Positions 1-11,391 of a DNA stretch of 64,000 nucleotides are shown in pieces. Positions within the stretch are counted from its first letter, which is position 1; every line of letters starts with the position of its first letter. The notes below the pieces were generated by a model, which had not been told where the DNA came from, ran no database searches, and saw only the letters and a program-made list of their open reading frames with translations. Both the position numbers and the translations under genes were made by a program. Origin of the DNA: Fonsecaea monophora (taxonomy: Eukaryota > Ascomycota > Eurotiomycetes > Chaetothyriales > Herpotrichiellaceae); assembly GCF_001642475.1 (NCBI RefSeq), contig NW_019174056.1:20528-84527 (forward strand). The letters are read 5' to 3'.

Positions 1-1064
1 GAGTTCCGGAAAACGATCGAACGCACGGGCAACCAAGTATTCCCCTTGTTCCTGCAAGATTCCGACGCACAGAAACAGGCATTTGAGCATTTCAAGTCCG
101 GCATGAGGGAGCAGATCCAGTCCGACTATCTCAAAGATAAGCTGGTGCCACAATGGAGCGTCGGCTGTCGCCGCCTGACCCCCGGAGTGGGCTACTTGGA
201 CAGCCTGGCACATCCCAAATCGTCTGTGGTATATGGTGAGATCATGCGGGTGACCGACACCGGGCTTGTGATGGATAATGGCGAGGAGCACCCTGTGGAT
301 GTGCTCGTCTGTGCCACGGGATTCGACACGACCTTCAAGCCACGGTTTCCACTGATCGGTCCTGATGGGAGTTCTCTAGCGGAGAAATGGGCGGCAGAGC
401 CGCTCTCCTATCTCGGTATCGGCGCCCCAGGATTTCCAAATTACTTCATGTTCTTGGGGCCGAATTGTCCCATTGGGAATGGACCGGTGCTCATCGGTAT
501 CGAGACGCAGGCGGACTATTTCATGAAGTTCATCCAGAAAGTTCGGGAGGAGAATATCAAGTAAGGAGGGCCCTTTCGCTGGACATGCCCCCCTGTCGTT
601 CTCTGTCAAGGGTTTGAGTCACTAACTCGTTTGCTCTTCTCAGGTCTTTCAACCCCAAAGAAGCAGCTGTGGTCGAATTCAAAGAGCACAAAGACACATG
701 GATGAAACGGAGCGTGTGGGACCAAGAATGCCGCTCCTGGTACAAGAACCCCGCGGGACAAATCACCGCCGTCTGGCCTGGCTCCGTCCCCCACTACATT
801 GAGACGATGGAGCGGCCGCGCTTCGAGGACTACGACTGGAACTACCTGACGGCGTCGAATCGGTGGTCGTTCCTGGGGAATGGCTTCTCGCAGCGCGAGG
901 CACTGGGTGCGGACCTGGGCTGGTATATTCGGCAGAGGGACGATGCTGTTCCTCTGGGGAAGAAGGAGAGGTTTGTCTTTACGCCAGGTGCAGACGACCA
1001 CACGGTTCCGGCCGCGACGACGCTGGGGGCGCCTGTTAATCCGCCGGTCAATCCCCGCTTATGA
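1..1064 (+). CDS. Flavin-containing Baeyer-Villiger-type monooxygenase (BVMO 1), 5' end outside window
   Basis: This is the C-terminal part (about 327 residues) of a class B flavin monooxygenase; the N-terminal FAD domain lies before position 1. The frame is open from base 1 to 560. An intron runs from 561 (GTAAGG) to 643 (branch-like CTAAC at 623, CAG acceptor), and exon 2 ends at the TGA at 1062-1064. Visible family features are the VLVCATGFDTTFKP segment typical of the end of the second Rossmann domain, a GAPGFPNYFMFLGPN segment and the terminal RPRFEDYDW block, which has a close counterpart in BVMO 2 (PRFEDYTY). By family it would use NADPH, FAD and O2 to insert oxygen next to a carbonyl. 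The substrate is unknown. No breaks are seen in the visible part. Confidence 0.88.
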
Positions 1065-1463
1065 TTGCTACTGCCAATGAGGGATTTCTGAGAATGTTGC
1101 TCTATGTAGAATGTACTGGTTTGCTCAGCTAAACAGATGTCTTTTGTAGAAACCAGCCAGTGGGGAATGCTGTCAGTGTGACAGTGACCTTGCACCTTTC
1201 TGGTGGTCAACAGGCTCATCTCGGTCCTTGGTCTATGTACGAGTGGATGAATACTTCTATGCCTTCCTTCACCCTTGGCTTCCTTCCAATACGTTGTCGA
1301 CGTACTGGTCCAGCTAACGCATAGCCTCACTAGACCACCACGTGCACATATCTCCCGTGCATAGCCACTGTAGCTTGAAATTGCCTAGAAGTTGTTCTCG
1401 TTCACAGTAAATCCGCTAGAAAAGGTCAGCAAGGCAGTGTCGCAACAGTCTGGGACAAAGGTC
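1065..1463. other. Convergent intergenic spacer
   Basis: The spacer lies between the 3' ends of BVMO 1 and the minus-strand SDR. It presumably holds both 3' UTRs. I see no gene, repeat or motif in it. Confidence 0.5.
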
Positions 1464-2521
1464 TTACTTGTCGCAAACGAGATTTTGCGCGTTGACCAGG
1501 CTCATCTTGGGACTACACAGTAGCGCCACGGCGTCACCAATCTCCTCAGGCCATGCTGTCCGACCCTGTCGTGCCTCGAAGCCTGCCCAGGCCTCCGCGA
1601 GGCGTGGGTCGCCAAGAGACCCGTCGGTGGCGGCCATCGAAGTATACACGAAGCCGGGAGACAAGGCGTTGACACGGATATTCTTCTGTCGATATTCCAG
1701 AGCCGCCTTGATAATATGTCAGTTAGCCTCCCGGGAGCGTAGGCAGTGTACGTGGGCACTTACTGTCTTGGTCATGCCGTAGACGGCATGCTTGGATGCA
1801 GTGTATGCGACGGTCGTTGAGCCGGACATGATGGAGTTGACAGAGGCGAAATTGACGATGGCGCCCCGCTGGGGGACTCTCCTGCCCTCGCTGTTCATTT
1901 GTTAGAAAGAGGCTCGCCAAGTTATGGAAAGAACATTGACTGGTCGAGACGGGATGGGGGTTTGCTTACAGGGTCAAAGGCTGTTGCTTTTCCATCTGCC
2001 GTAGTTGGAATTTCATGCAGATGAAGACCCCCAGGGTATTGATCTTCAGGCACTTATCGAAGGCGGCGGCGTCGACGGCGGTCGTGAATCCCAGAGGTCC
2101 CGCGACCCCAGCGGCGTTTCTGCTCCAAGGTCAATAGACTTGTCCTCGACGACGTCCTGATGGTTGATACTTACGCGGCGTAGTCAAGGCGGCCAAACTC
2201 TGCAACTGTTGCTTCGACCGCCTTCTCAACCTGAGCCTCATCGGTCACGTCGCACCTGATGGCCAGGCACTATCACAGTACCGTCGGTCAGTGCTGCCCA
2301 TGCTCGTCGTATTCCTGACTGTGTGGGCTTACCTTTGCACCCTCCTTGATAACCTCCTGCTTCGTAGCTTCCAGAACATCATCGGGGAGGACATCTACAA
2401 TGGTAACACCCCGGCATCCTTCTCGTGCAAACGACAGGGCCACTGCTTTCCCGAGTCCGCGCGCTCCACCAGTAACGAAGGCGACTCCTGATGGCAATAC
2501 CCACTGTTTTGACGGCGACAT
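1464..2521 (-). CDS. Short-chain dehydrogenase/reductase (SDR), 5 exons
   Basis: A classical NAD(P)-dependent SDR of about 270 residues, read from the ATG at 2521 to the stop at 1464. The N-terminal cofactor motif is TGGARGLGKAVA (TGxxxGxG). Exon 1 ends at 2333 (GTAAGC donor) and exon 2 starts at 2269. Later exons carry the CDVTDE segment, ANAAGV-like NAG region, a conserved serine in FASVNSIMSG, and the catalytic YTASK (YxxxK). The last exon encodes RVNALSPGFVYT. The family oxidises alcohols or reduces ketones, so this enzyme could supply the ketone used by the adjacent BVMOs. It diverges from BVMO 2 across a 398-base promoter containing a CGGAATTA element. The C-terminus (ending LVCDK) is shorter than usual for the family. 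Substrate unknown. Confidence 0.88.
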
Positions 2522-2919
2522 GGTTGTTCAAGTCTCAGCACTTTCTCGCATGTACACTGAAGCGGGGAGTGTCCTTGGGACATGTCACTGCTGCATAACG
2601 CTTGGATTTAACAGTGTCAGTGATATCTCTACACCCTTTCCGATGCTCTGGCCTGCGGAATCGTTGTACGCCACGACATTCCTGAAGGGGGATGTTCCCT
2701 TTAGGTTTACTAGCTTCACTTGCGAGTTGCTTCCGGTGTCAGCCAAGAGCTCGGAATTAAGACGAGGAGGAGAACCAACGCGGGTGGCGTGTGAGATAGC
2801 CTTGGGGTAAGAGGGTCGAGAATTTATATACAATACCAACGAGTCATGAACACTTAATGAGAGACCTATCTGTGCTATCTACATTCAATCAAGACAGTCA
2901 CGGGCGTAATAGTTATACA
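2522..2919. promoter_or_regulatory. Divergent SDR / BVMO 2 promoter with CGGAATTA element
   Basis: This 398-base region separates two divergent start codons, so both promoters lie in it. It contains CGGAATTA at 2752-2759, one of the recurring heptamer sites of this window. I see no gene in it. Confidence 0.5.
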
Positions 2920-5555
2920 ATGGTTGCTGACCCTGCGTACCATATCCCGGACCAATGGCTCGAGGCGGAAAGGCCCGTCCGCATCATTTGTGCTGGTGCT
3001 GGGCCGGCGGGGATCCTGGCAGCGTACAAGGTGCAGAAGGACTTGCCAAATGCCAGCATCGTGTGCTATGAGAAGTGAGTGTGGCACTCTCTCGATTGAA
3101 TAGAACTTCCACCTTCTGACACCCCAAAACAGGAATCCCAGCATAGGTGGAACTTGGTAATTGCAACCCTGGAGCTCGAGACATTGGTCATCCGTGTCTA
3201 ACGATCACAGGTACGAGAATCGCTATCCAGGATGCGCCTGTGATGTGTAAGTCTCCCCTACCCCTGCCGCCAGCGCGTCGCCGTCTCGTTGCTGATCTGC
3301 ATCGACTCGCCCCAAAGTCCGGCTCATGCGTACACATATCCATTTGAGCCAAACCCAGAATGGTCCAGCTTCTACGCTGGTTCGCCAGAGATCCTGGAGT
3401 ATTTTAAGAAATTCACCGAGAAATACGACCTCAACAAGTATATCAAGGTCAATTCCAAGGTCTCCAAAGCCATCTGGGACGACGAGAAAGGAATCTGTAA
3501 GCGCCTCGACTCGACAGCTCGTGGCCTGTATTCTAGGCTGATACATTGCAGACAACGTCACCGTCGAGACCAAAGACGGGCCTATCGAGGATTGGTGCCA
3601 TGTCCTGATCAATGCTACTGGGTACTTGAATAGCTGGAAATGTGGGTTCCTTGATCCCTCACCTCGCTCTGTGAGTTGAGCTGCGTGGGTAAGACAGAAA
3701 CTGATTGATGGTAGGGCCCGATGTGAAGGGCTTGAACACCTTCAAAGGGACTTTGCTGCACAGTGCGAACTGGGACACATGTGAGCAGGGGTCGATGGGT
3801 AATGATCAAGTGGAAATAGGTGCTTACTACTTTTTGCAGCGATCGACTGGAAAGACAAGAGAGTCGCGATTCTGGGGACTGGTTCTTCGGCAATTCAGAT
3901 GGTGCCTCAGATCCAAAAGAGTGGGTTGATCTTCCTCGACTATGGAGGCATCCATGGTGTGTCCTTTGACTGACTTGCCCTCATGAAGCTGCCAAGTCGC
4001 TGGTGACATTCATGCGATCCGAGACATGGTATGGATCCTGTGGCATCTGTACGTATAGGCGCCCAGGTTAACCCAGTCAATCTAGGATTTCTCCTCCCGT
4101 GGCTGGCGACATTCTCGAAGCCGACAAGACCACCTCAACCGACAAAGAAGCAAGCAAGCGCCCCGAAGCACAGTACTATTATACCGAGGAAGAGAAGCGC
4201 CGCTTCCGCGAAGATCCTGAAGCGCTGACCACGTACCGGAGGAACTTCGAAATTGAATTCAACAAAATGTTCGACATGTTCATCCAAGGCACCGACGCCG
4301 CTCGATTGGCCAAGGAGTTCATGACAGAGGAGATGAAACGGCGTATCGGCCCAGGGCATGAGGAACTCAAGGAAAGAATGATCCCGAAGTGGCCGGTTGG
4401 ATGTAAGCTTCCACACATCTTCTTTAGCCTGTGAGGCCTTTTGATATAGAACATGTCTAACCCAAACCACAGGTCGTCGAGTTACACCCGGTGATGGATA
4501 CCTAGAGGCCCTTGTCCAGCCAAGTAAGTCAGTCTGCATAGACTCGTCACTCTTCCCAGCTGACCAGGTATCTCACATCAGACGTCCGCTACATCTTCGA
4601 CGAGATCGCGGAGATTGTGCCCGAAGGTCTTCGCGACGCCAAAGGAGAGCTTCATGAAGTGGACATTATCGCTTGTGCGACCGGCTTCAACATCGCATTT
4701 ACACCTTCTTTGTGAGTGTCTTGACTAGAGGAACAAAACTGTTGATCAATCTAACATACATCGCGATAATAGTGAGATCAAGGGCGCTGGTGGCGTGGAT
4801 ATGCACGAGTTCTTCAACCCAGAGCCTCAGGTCTACCTCGGCCTCGCAGCTCCCAACTTTCCTAACTATTTCATTATCAATGGTGTCCGGGGCAACTGGG
4901 CGGCCGGAACGGTCCTTATTACTGTAAGTAATCGTGTATTGTGGGGAGGAAGCATATACTGATGGGGCTACAGCTCGAAGTCTCGGTCAACTACATTGTC
5001 GAGAGCGTGAAGAAGATCCAAAAGGAGAATATCAAGTCCATGGTGGTCAGACAGGAGTGTGTCGATCAGCTCTACCAACATATTGGTTCGTGTCCGCCAG
5101 GAATCGACTGGTGAAGGTGCTGGAGTTGACCGATCGATTTACAGATGAATGGCACAAGCGATCCGTGTGGAACGCAGATTGCAAGAAGTCAGCATAACCT
5201 GTCCCTCACACTCCCTTCCCGCAGAGTTGGGTATATGCTAACACTGATGATTTAGTTGGTACAAGCAGAACATCGTCGGCGGCAAGCTCTGGATCTGGGG
5301 CGGCTCGGTAAGCACGGCCTTCCTCCCCTTCTCTGTATCGTCGAACTATTTCACTCACGAGATTTTCGTTCCAAGGGCTTGCATTACAACAAAACCATCC
5401 AGAAACCCCGATTCGAGGATTACACGTACAAATATAGAGATGGCAATATGTGGGCGTATCTGGGCAACGGCTTCACCGAAGCACAAGTCAACCGCGACAG
5501 TGCGCGGCTTGGGACGTACATGAGGGCCTCGGATACACCATTCGAGTTGTATTAG
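2920..5555 (+). CDS. Baeyer-Villiger monooxygenase (BVMO 2), intact, about 15 introns
   Basis: A complete type I BVMO of about 570 residues. Exons can be joined in frame throughout. Features in order: N-terminal FAD fold GAGPAGILAAY (GxGxxG), GGTWYENRYPG, a YPFEP segment, the BVMO fingerprint FKGTLLHSANWD (FxGxxxHxxxW) near residue 175, the NADPH Rossmann motif LGTGSSAIQ, CATGF, and the C-terminal PRFEDYTY block shared with BVMO 1. The start at ATG 2920 is preferred; an in-frame ATG at 2857 would add 21 residues with no family similarity. I count 15 introns, most with clear GT and AG ends (for example 3075, 3157, 4404, 4711, 5087); the donor near 5186 (GTCAGC) is weak. The enzyme would convert a ketone to an ester or lactone with NADPH and O2. 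It diverges from the SDR upstream. Confidence 0.9.
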
Positions 5556-6430
5556 CAGTGGGCTTGAAGGACGAGCAGATTCGGAGGTTCAAATCCTCGA
5601 GATACAGAATATATGCATTTGGAAGGCTGTAGCAAAAGAAGCGAGAAAAGATGAACGTGCAGAGTTGCAGGTTGAAGGATAATTCTCTTTCTTCCCGACA
5701 ACGGTAGTCCTTGCGCAGTGCTTCAGCAATCTCTGATTTTACGAAATAGACCTCCGCTTCTGTGGAGAGGAATACTTCCTCAGAACGATAGAGATGCCAA
5801 ATCAAGTGGTTCTGATGATAGACAAGACATTTGTATCGCTGTCTTGTGGGCGACCGAGAACTACTCAATGAAGTCGTGGTTTCTTTTTCGCTGCTCGACC
5901 GAGACTGTTGCTGAACAGCTCAGTTCGCCGGCCATGTGGCTGAACATCTCCCCATTCCATCAAAGGGACCTCAGGAGTCAGGCGCCCCTTGTCTCGATCT
6001 GCTTTTAGAAAAGGCAGTGGCTCACCAGAGCAATCACCGGATCGGTACCAAAACAAGCTCAATCATATCAGCGGTATGGATTCTCACCTCCTGGGCCGTG
6101 CTTAGGAGCCCATGGCCGCCATCAGGTGCTCATATCGGAGCAACAGCGAAGTGCACGACAGTTCGGAATTTGCTAGTTTGTGTGGTTCTTATGTCGAGTT
6201 TGCCTGAGCTCAACGGAATAAAGTGATTGGTCTAGGCTCTTAAATGTGGATCTATCCACCCTTTGGTGGGGCTACTGGTAATATTATACCACAATTAACC
6301 CCCGATGCAGATGGACACGACAACACGATGGACAAGCACATGGGTTAAGATGACTGACAGGCAAAACATTTTCTCGAGAATTGTGACAGTGACCGCGTCA
6401 TTCAATTCAACGGGTAAGCACCACATCCAT
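5556..6430. other. Convergent intergenic region
   Basis: Between the 3' ends of BVMO 2 and the bicupin gene. The only notable element is CGGAATT at 6164-6170. Short open frames here show no family features. No gene is seen. Confidence 0.5.
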
Positions 6431-7384
6431 CTAATGAGTGCCATTGGTCTGGACGAGAACATTCCCACAGGCGTCGTAATACTTGACGGCACCCTTTCTC
6501 TCAGGGCGTTCTAATGCCCAGACGATAAGCAGGGGCTCGCTTCCGTGGTTCCTCAAACAATGAGGTGTCCCCGGTGGGAAATACAGCCCGTCCAGGTACC
6601 CGACCTCCTGATTTCCTTTGCCCAGGTTAACGATCCCCTTGCCGCCGACCACGATGTAGACCTCGGCCGTTTCGTGGCTGTGAGGCACCTGCTTGTGGCC
6701 TGGCAGCACGGTGGTCATCCCCAAGGCTAGCTTGTCACTCACCACCGACACACCAGGGTTGAGGTCTAGAAACCCTTTGTCCCCTCCGACCCAGTTCACA
6801 GACCATCGCAGGAACTCGGGTTCTTTGGCCCGCGGCGCTGCCCACGAGGGATCCAAGTCTTTCAAGCTGACTGTGAGAATGGGATCCCGCGATGGAGCCC
6901 GATCAAGTTCTTCCTGCGTATTACAGTAGACGGTCACTCCCTTCGCCTCTATCCCGTCGTGTAGCCAGACTAGCTCAACGTCCTCAAATCCGCAGTTGCG
7001 GACGCCATGCGGGACGCCTTTGGGGATGTATATGCAGTCCATAGGCCCGGCTAGATGGGATCCTCCGTCAGCGTCGTAGCTTTGGACGTGACCTTTCAGG
7101 ATGATATAGATCTCCGTGATACTGTGGTAGTGTAGGCCTTCTTGACGCTGCCCGATTGGGAGGTACATGTATCCGACGCCAATGTTTTCACCTGTAACTG
7201 CACGTCCAAGGCTGGGATTCACGTATCCCGCGGGCCCGCCAACCCAGCTGATCAGCCATCGCATGAATCCGGGGATCTTTGCGCTGGAGACATGCCAAGA
7301 TGGCTCAAGGTCCCGGAAGGGGATGATCGAGGCGACCTTGTTGGAGGTGACATCAGGAGATTCATCGTATGACTCTTTCCCCAT
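6431..7384 (-). CDS. Bicupin (two cupin-2 barrels), putative metal-dependent enzyme
   Basis: A single-exon protein of 317 residues with two homologous cupin barrels, each about 140 residues. Both keep the metal motifs. Domain 1 has HYHSITEIYIILKG (HxHx4E) and PKGVPHGVRN (PxGxxHxxxN). Domain 2 has HSHETAEVYIVVGG and PPGTPHCLRN. Each domain is preceded by a similar block (DLEPSWHVS and DLDPSWAAP, then a FLRWSVNWVGG-like segment), which shows internal duplication. No signal peptide is visible, so a cytosolic role is likely. Bicupins include oxalate decarboxylases, ring-cleaving dioxygenases and isomerases, and the sequence does not decide among them. It diverges from the P450, so the two may be co-expressed. 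Confidence 0.85.
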   Translation of the reverse strand: MGKESYDESPDVTSNKVASIIPFRDLEPSWHVSSAKIPGFMRWLISWVGGPAGYVNPSLGRAVTGENIGVGYMYLPIGQRQEGLHYHSITEIYIILKGHVQSYDADGGSHLAGPMDCIYIPKGVPHGVRNCGFEDVELVWLHDGIEAKGVTVYCNTQEELDRAPSRDPILTVSLKDLDPSWAAPRAKEPEFLRWSVNWVGGDKGFLDLNPGVSVVSDKLALGMTTVLPGHKQVPHSHETAEVYIVVGGKGIVNLGKGNQEVGYLDGLYFPPGTPHCLRNHGSEPLLIVWALERPERKGAVKYYDACGNVLVQTNGTH

Positions 7385-7996
7385 TGTTTAATGACTCTTG
7401 CAGTGCCCGTTCGATGCTGTAGGGAGCCCAACAGAGCAGATCCACTCACAGAGGCCCGTTCACAGTGCGTGAGTTGGCGAGGGAGACTAAAGTTGAGGAA
7501 GGCTGCTTTACCAATAGGGAGGAGATCGAGGAGACACACGCACGTTGGGACAGGCAATATCCCCTATCACAGACGAGAGAACGGCCAGTTGCTAATACGA
7601 CACCCGGATACTGACACTGGATTGAAGATTATTTGTATAAGCTGTACGGGTATAGCGTCTCACACCGCATAACCTGTTGTCGGAATCGGGCATTGCTGGC
7701 GGAATAAGATCGGCCACTGACACCTTGGGTTTTCTCCAAACACTCCGTGCGATACGACTTGTCGCCTGGGGAGGAGCAGAAAAGAGCCACTCACTGTGCT
7801 TCCGAGAACGACAATGTCTCCTGATCAGCTTTGCCACAAGGGGATCATCCAGCCCAAGTGTCGCCCCTCGAAGTACTCGGCACAGCTGAAGTGATTGCGG
7901 CCCACATTACATTCGTATTCCGCATCGATATATGACTTCCTTGACAATCTGGTCCTTGATGCCTCGATTGCCCTGGAGACAACAATTCATTCAATA
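7385..7996. promoter_or_regulatory. Divergent bicupin / P450 promoter with two CGGAAT sites
   Basis: This 612-base region between two divergent starts contains CGGAATC at 7681-7687 and CGGAATA at 7700-7706, spaced 19 bases apart start to start. An open frame begins at 7895, in frame with the P450 start, but its first 34 codons look unlike a P450 N-terminus. Confidence 0.5.
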
Positions 7997-10063
7997 ATGG
8001 ATAATTCAACGACTGTCCACGACACTTACCATCTCCTGCCCTTTGGGTTGGGGGCTCAGAATGACGGACGACGCAGTTTACTGGCGTATGCCATTATTGC
8101 CGTGCTGGTCGTCGTCCTGACACGGGCATATTTCTCGCAGACAAAATTGCCAGATGTGCCGATGCTCAAGATCTCAAAGCTGCCCGGCGCTGCGGGAGCC
8201 GCTGAAGATCTCGCTCGGTACATCAAAAACGGAGCAGAGGTGATGCAGGTCGGTTGGGAAAGGGTATGTGTGCCCAATTTCTCTCTCTGTAGCGAAACAG
8301 CGAAGAGGATCAGGCTAATCGAGGTTGGTGAAGTATTCCAAAAAGGGCCAACACTACTTGATGAGGTACGTTCCAACGCTGCTGCTACTACATCGCATGT
8401 GATACCCGAAAAGAATTCAATGCCAACATGGAAAATGCTACAGGACTCCGGGCTTCACAATGCTGGTCGTCGCACCGCGACTCACGGAAGAGATACGGTC
8501 TGCCGCCGATGACACGTTGAGCGCCGTCAAGGCGAACAGCGAGTTCATGCAGTTCCGCTACACGCTTCACAAATTCATGGAGACCGACCAGTACCACAAT
8601 GTCGTCGTCCAGAGACAACTGACCCAGAATCTTGGTAAGAGCATAGCCAGACCGAATGAGGAAATCCCTCCTTGCTGACGACTTTGCCTTCAGGCCCTAG
8701 TCTTTACGCCATCGTAGTAGGTGGTACCGCGAACATGTGTCATGTTTGAGTACTAAACAGACTCCCAGGACGAGGCCAAAGGCTCTTTCAAAGACACCCT
8801 GGGCACATTCAAAGGTAAGAGCCCAAGACGGATCCATCATTACTACTCCCCGGCATCTTTCTCTGTGAGTTAACTGACAGTGTCGTTCCCCTTAGTGCCC
8901 ACCGACCTTACCATGTGGAATCTCAGCTTCGACATCGTCACCCGCACCGCCAACCGCCTGCTCTTTGGACCGGAACTGGCCAAAAACGCCGAATTCCTCC
9001 GCCTGAGCGTCGACTTTTCCTTCATCATGTTCGGCGGCGCCGACATGATCCGCACGTACGCCGAGATCCTCAAGCCGCTGGTCCTGTACTGGAAGACGCC
9101 GATGCACAAGACGCTGAACCTGGCTCGCAAGCATCTCGTTCCGGTGATCGAACAGCGCATCGCGCTGATGCAGCAGCACGAGGCCGCGGGGACCATGGAC
9201 GTGTGGAAGAAGGAGAAGCCCAACGACTGCATCCAGTGGGTTCTGGACGTGACGCCGCTGGAGAAGCGAGATCCCCAGATGCTCGTGTACCGCATGCTAC
9301 ACATCAACATCGCGGCCGTGCACACCTCAAGCGTCACCTTCCTCGACTGCATCTACGAGCTCGCCGCGCACCCGGAGATCCACGACGAACTGCGCCAGGA
9401 GATCCTCACCACGTTTGCCGCCGAGGGGAACTGGTCCAAGCAGGGTCTCACCCATCTGCACAAGATGGACAGCTTCATGCGTGAGTGTGTCCGCTTCAAC
9501 CCGGTCTTCTCGGGCAACCTCGACAGGATTGCCCTCAAGGACACCACGCTCAGCGACGGGACGTTCGTGCCAAAGGGGACATGGGTCACGGTCCCCTCGT
9601 ACCCGATGTACATGGACGACGACTACTACGAGAACGCGCACGAATTCGACGCGTTCCGCTTCTCCAAGAAGAGAGAAAAGTCGGGACAGGAGACGGCGTT
9701 TTCGTTTGTCCAGACAAGCACGACGTATCTCCATTTCGGGTGAGTATTGTTAAACATCCCCACACATCCACCCACAAATCTTTGCCCCTTTTCTTTGTTC
9801 AGAAGATGAGACAAAGTCGGCCTTGCTAACCTTTTGGCCTCCCTGTCAGTCACGGAAAACACGCCTGTCCCGGACGCTTTTTCGCCGCCAACGAGATCAA
9901 GATCCTGCTGGTCCTCACCCTGATGAACTACGACATCTCCCTGCCCGACCCGACCAAGAAGCCGGAGCCCGTGTGGTTCACAAAGGCGCGAACACCGAGT
10001 ACCAAAGGCGTCATTCGCTGGGTTAGTCGGCCCGAGGTCCCCGACTTTGCGCGCTTTGAGTGA
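7997..10063 (+). CDS. Cytochrome P450 monooxygenase
   Basis: A membrane-anchored class II P450 of about 520 residues. The ATG at 7997 precedes a single hydrophobic anchor (LLAYAIIAVLVVVLTRAYF). Further features are an I-helix NIAAVHTSSVTF of the AxxTS type rather than AGxxT, the K-helix ExxR in MRECVR, the SYPMYMDDDYYENAHEF region, and the heme loop FGHGKHACPGR, which an intron (9740-9849) splits after FG. The 5' end has several short exons: exon 1 ends at AGG before GTATGTG near 8264, exon 2 most simply starts at TATTCC near 8334, giving a WERYSKKG segment typical of the family, and exon 3 begins with the second base group of ACTCCGGGC near 8445. By family it would hydroxylate a hydrophobic substrate at the ER, plausibly the first step of the pathway. 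The 5' exon junctions are my best reading. Confidence 0.88.
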
Positions 10064-10664
10064 GGAGATTGGCGGATGTCTTGTCGAACCAGAGACACGG
10101 CGATTGGTGTCTTCTTGGACGGCGAGACAGCGAACAATTCTATAGAGTTTCTTTTGAGTCCCTGAAACCGATATTGCCAAGGGGTCCGAAGGGCTGGTGA
10201 GGTCCAAGAATTGACGAGGTGAACGGAGCGGGTGTGGATGGAGATAGCGCAATTTTTTTTTGTAGTCAGAATATCCCTTTTGACGTGACCTTGAACCCGT
10301 CTTCTACTGGCAATCTGATTTTCATTTCCTTGAGGCTGGATATTATAGAACAATGCGGACTGTGATAGTGAGAACGTCGCGTCGATTGTGTAGGTCAATG
10401 CTGCATCTTTCAAAGGGCTTTTTCTTCGCGATAGCAAGTCTCCAATCTCTTCTTTCCTTCGGCTGTTTCTTCCGGCCCATGCACCACGAAGCCATCAAGT
10501 CGTCGAGCTCTTCTCCATTCCTCTGTGATCTAGCCTGTCGACGGATCGGTCCTGCCAGTATTGAAGATATGATCTACTCACATTCAGCCCCCTTGGTTCA
10601 AGGAACCACATTAGGCATCCGGGCCTGAAACGCAGAAGACGGCACGAGCACTCCAAAATCTTTA
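10064..10664. other. Intergenic region after P450
   Basis: Holds the P450 3' UTR and a T9-10 run near 10252. No supported gene, and no family similarity in the short frames. Confidence 0.45.
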
Positions 10665-11051
10665 TCAACAGTACTCGAGTTCATCGTTTGTCTTTGACTG
10701 TTCCGCTTTGACGACTTTCAGTGCGACATACCGCTGAGACCTGTTTCTTCTCATCTTTCGTTTCAAGAAATTAGCGCCAAGGTGTGATGATGACTTGTGC
10801 CTCTGGTCCAGAGCTAGCCACACGGTGGAATATTGACCATAACCTATTTTTGCGACGGTTTTGTACCGAGAACTGGATATGTCGCCCAGGTGCACCGGAT
10901 GGCAGCCACCGTGTCGATTCTGTTTGACGGGCTCGACCGCGTCGTAGATCCTCTCGAAGCGGCGCGCCATCTCGATAATACAAGACGCACTCAGGGACAA
11001 GTTGACGAGGCACCAAGGACGGGAACCGCAATAGGCTTTGGGTGACCCCAA
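10665..11051 (-). pseudogene. N-terminal fragment of an SRPK-type Ser/Thr protein kinase
   Basis: The minus strand encodes a recognisable start of an SR-protein-kinase-like domain: GGCHPVHLGD, SSRYKTVAKIGYGQYSTVWLA (the glycine-rich loop) and RYVALKVVKAEQS (the VAIK lysine). The reading then stops after ELEYC, before any catalytic HxD or DFG motif, and I could not find the rest of the kinase downstream. It is therefore a truncated relic, or a first exon whose continuation has decayed. Between ALDQR and SQRYVALK lies a 60-base insert (10741-10800) that looks like a GC-AG intron (AG|GCACAAGT, GCTAATT, ACAG). It is not obviously connected with the metabolic genes around it. Confidence 0.6.
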
Positions 11052-11391
11052 CCATGCCCGATTAGGCTAGACTAGCTTAGCCGTATACCACTAGGCCGAT
11101 TTCAGTCATGACCCCCGCACAAACGATGGAGCCTAACGGAAACCCCATGATTCGCAGGCCTGTCTCTGTCTCCTCGGAAATAAGGATCTTGGTGGGATGG
11201 CAGGTTTCCGCTTTTCACCTTCGCTTCACGAGTCGTTTTAGAGATCATAAGAGAGCAGCCCATTTCCTCGCGCGATGGATCCGTCCGTCTTGATGGTACA
11301 AGAAGAAGTTGCTTCAACTCTATCAATAGCACTGGACGGAGCCAGTCGTTCAACATTTCACCATTGACAAAGATTGCATACAGCAAGAACC
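11052..11391. promoter_or_regulatory. Upstream region of alcohol dehydrogenase
   Basis: This 340-base region presumably holds the ADH promoter. I see CTCGGAAAT near 11177 but no full CGGAATT heptamer. Confidence 0.35.

Noticed and set aside
8230..8460. Apparent frameshift at the first P450 intron
   Set aside because: Using the acceptor GTGAAG before TATTCC, rather than the AG eight bases earlier, restores frame and gives a family-like WERYSKKG join.
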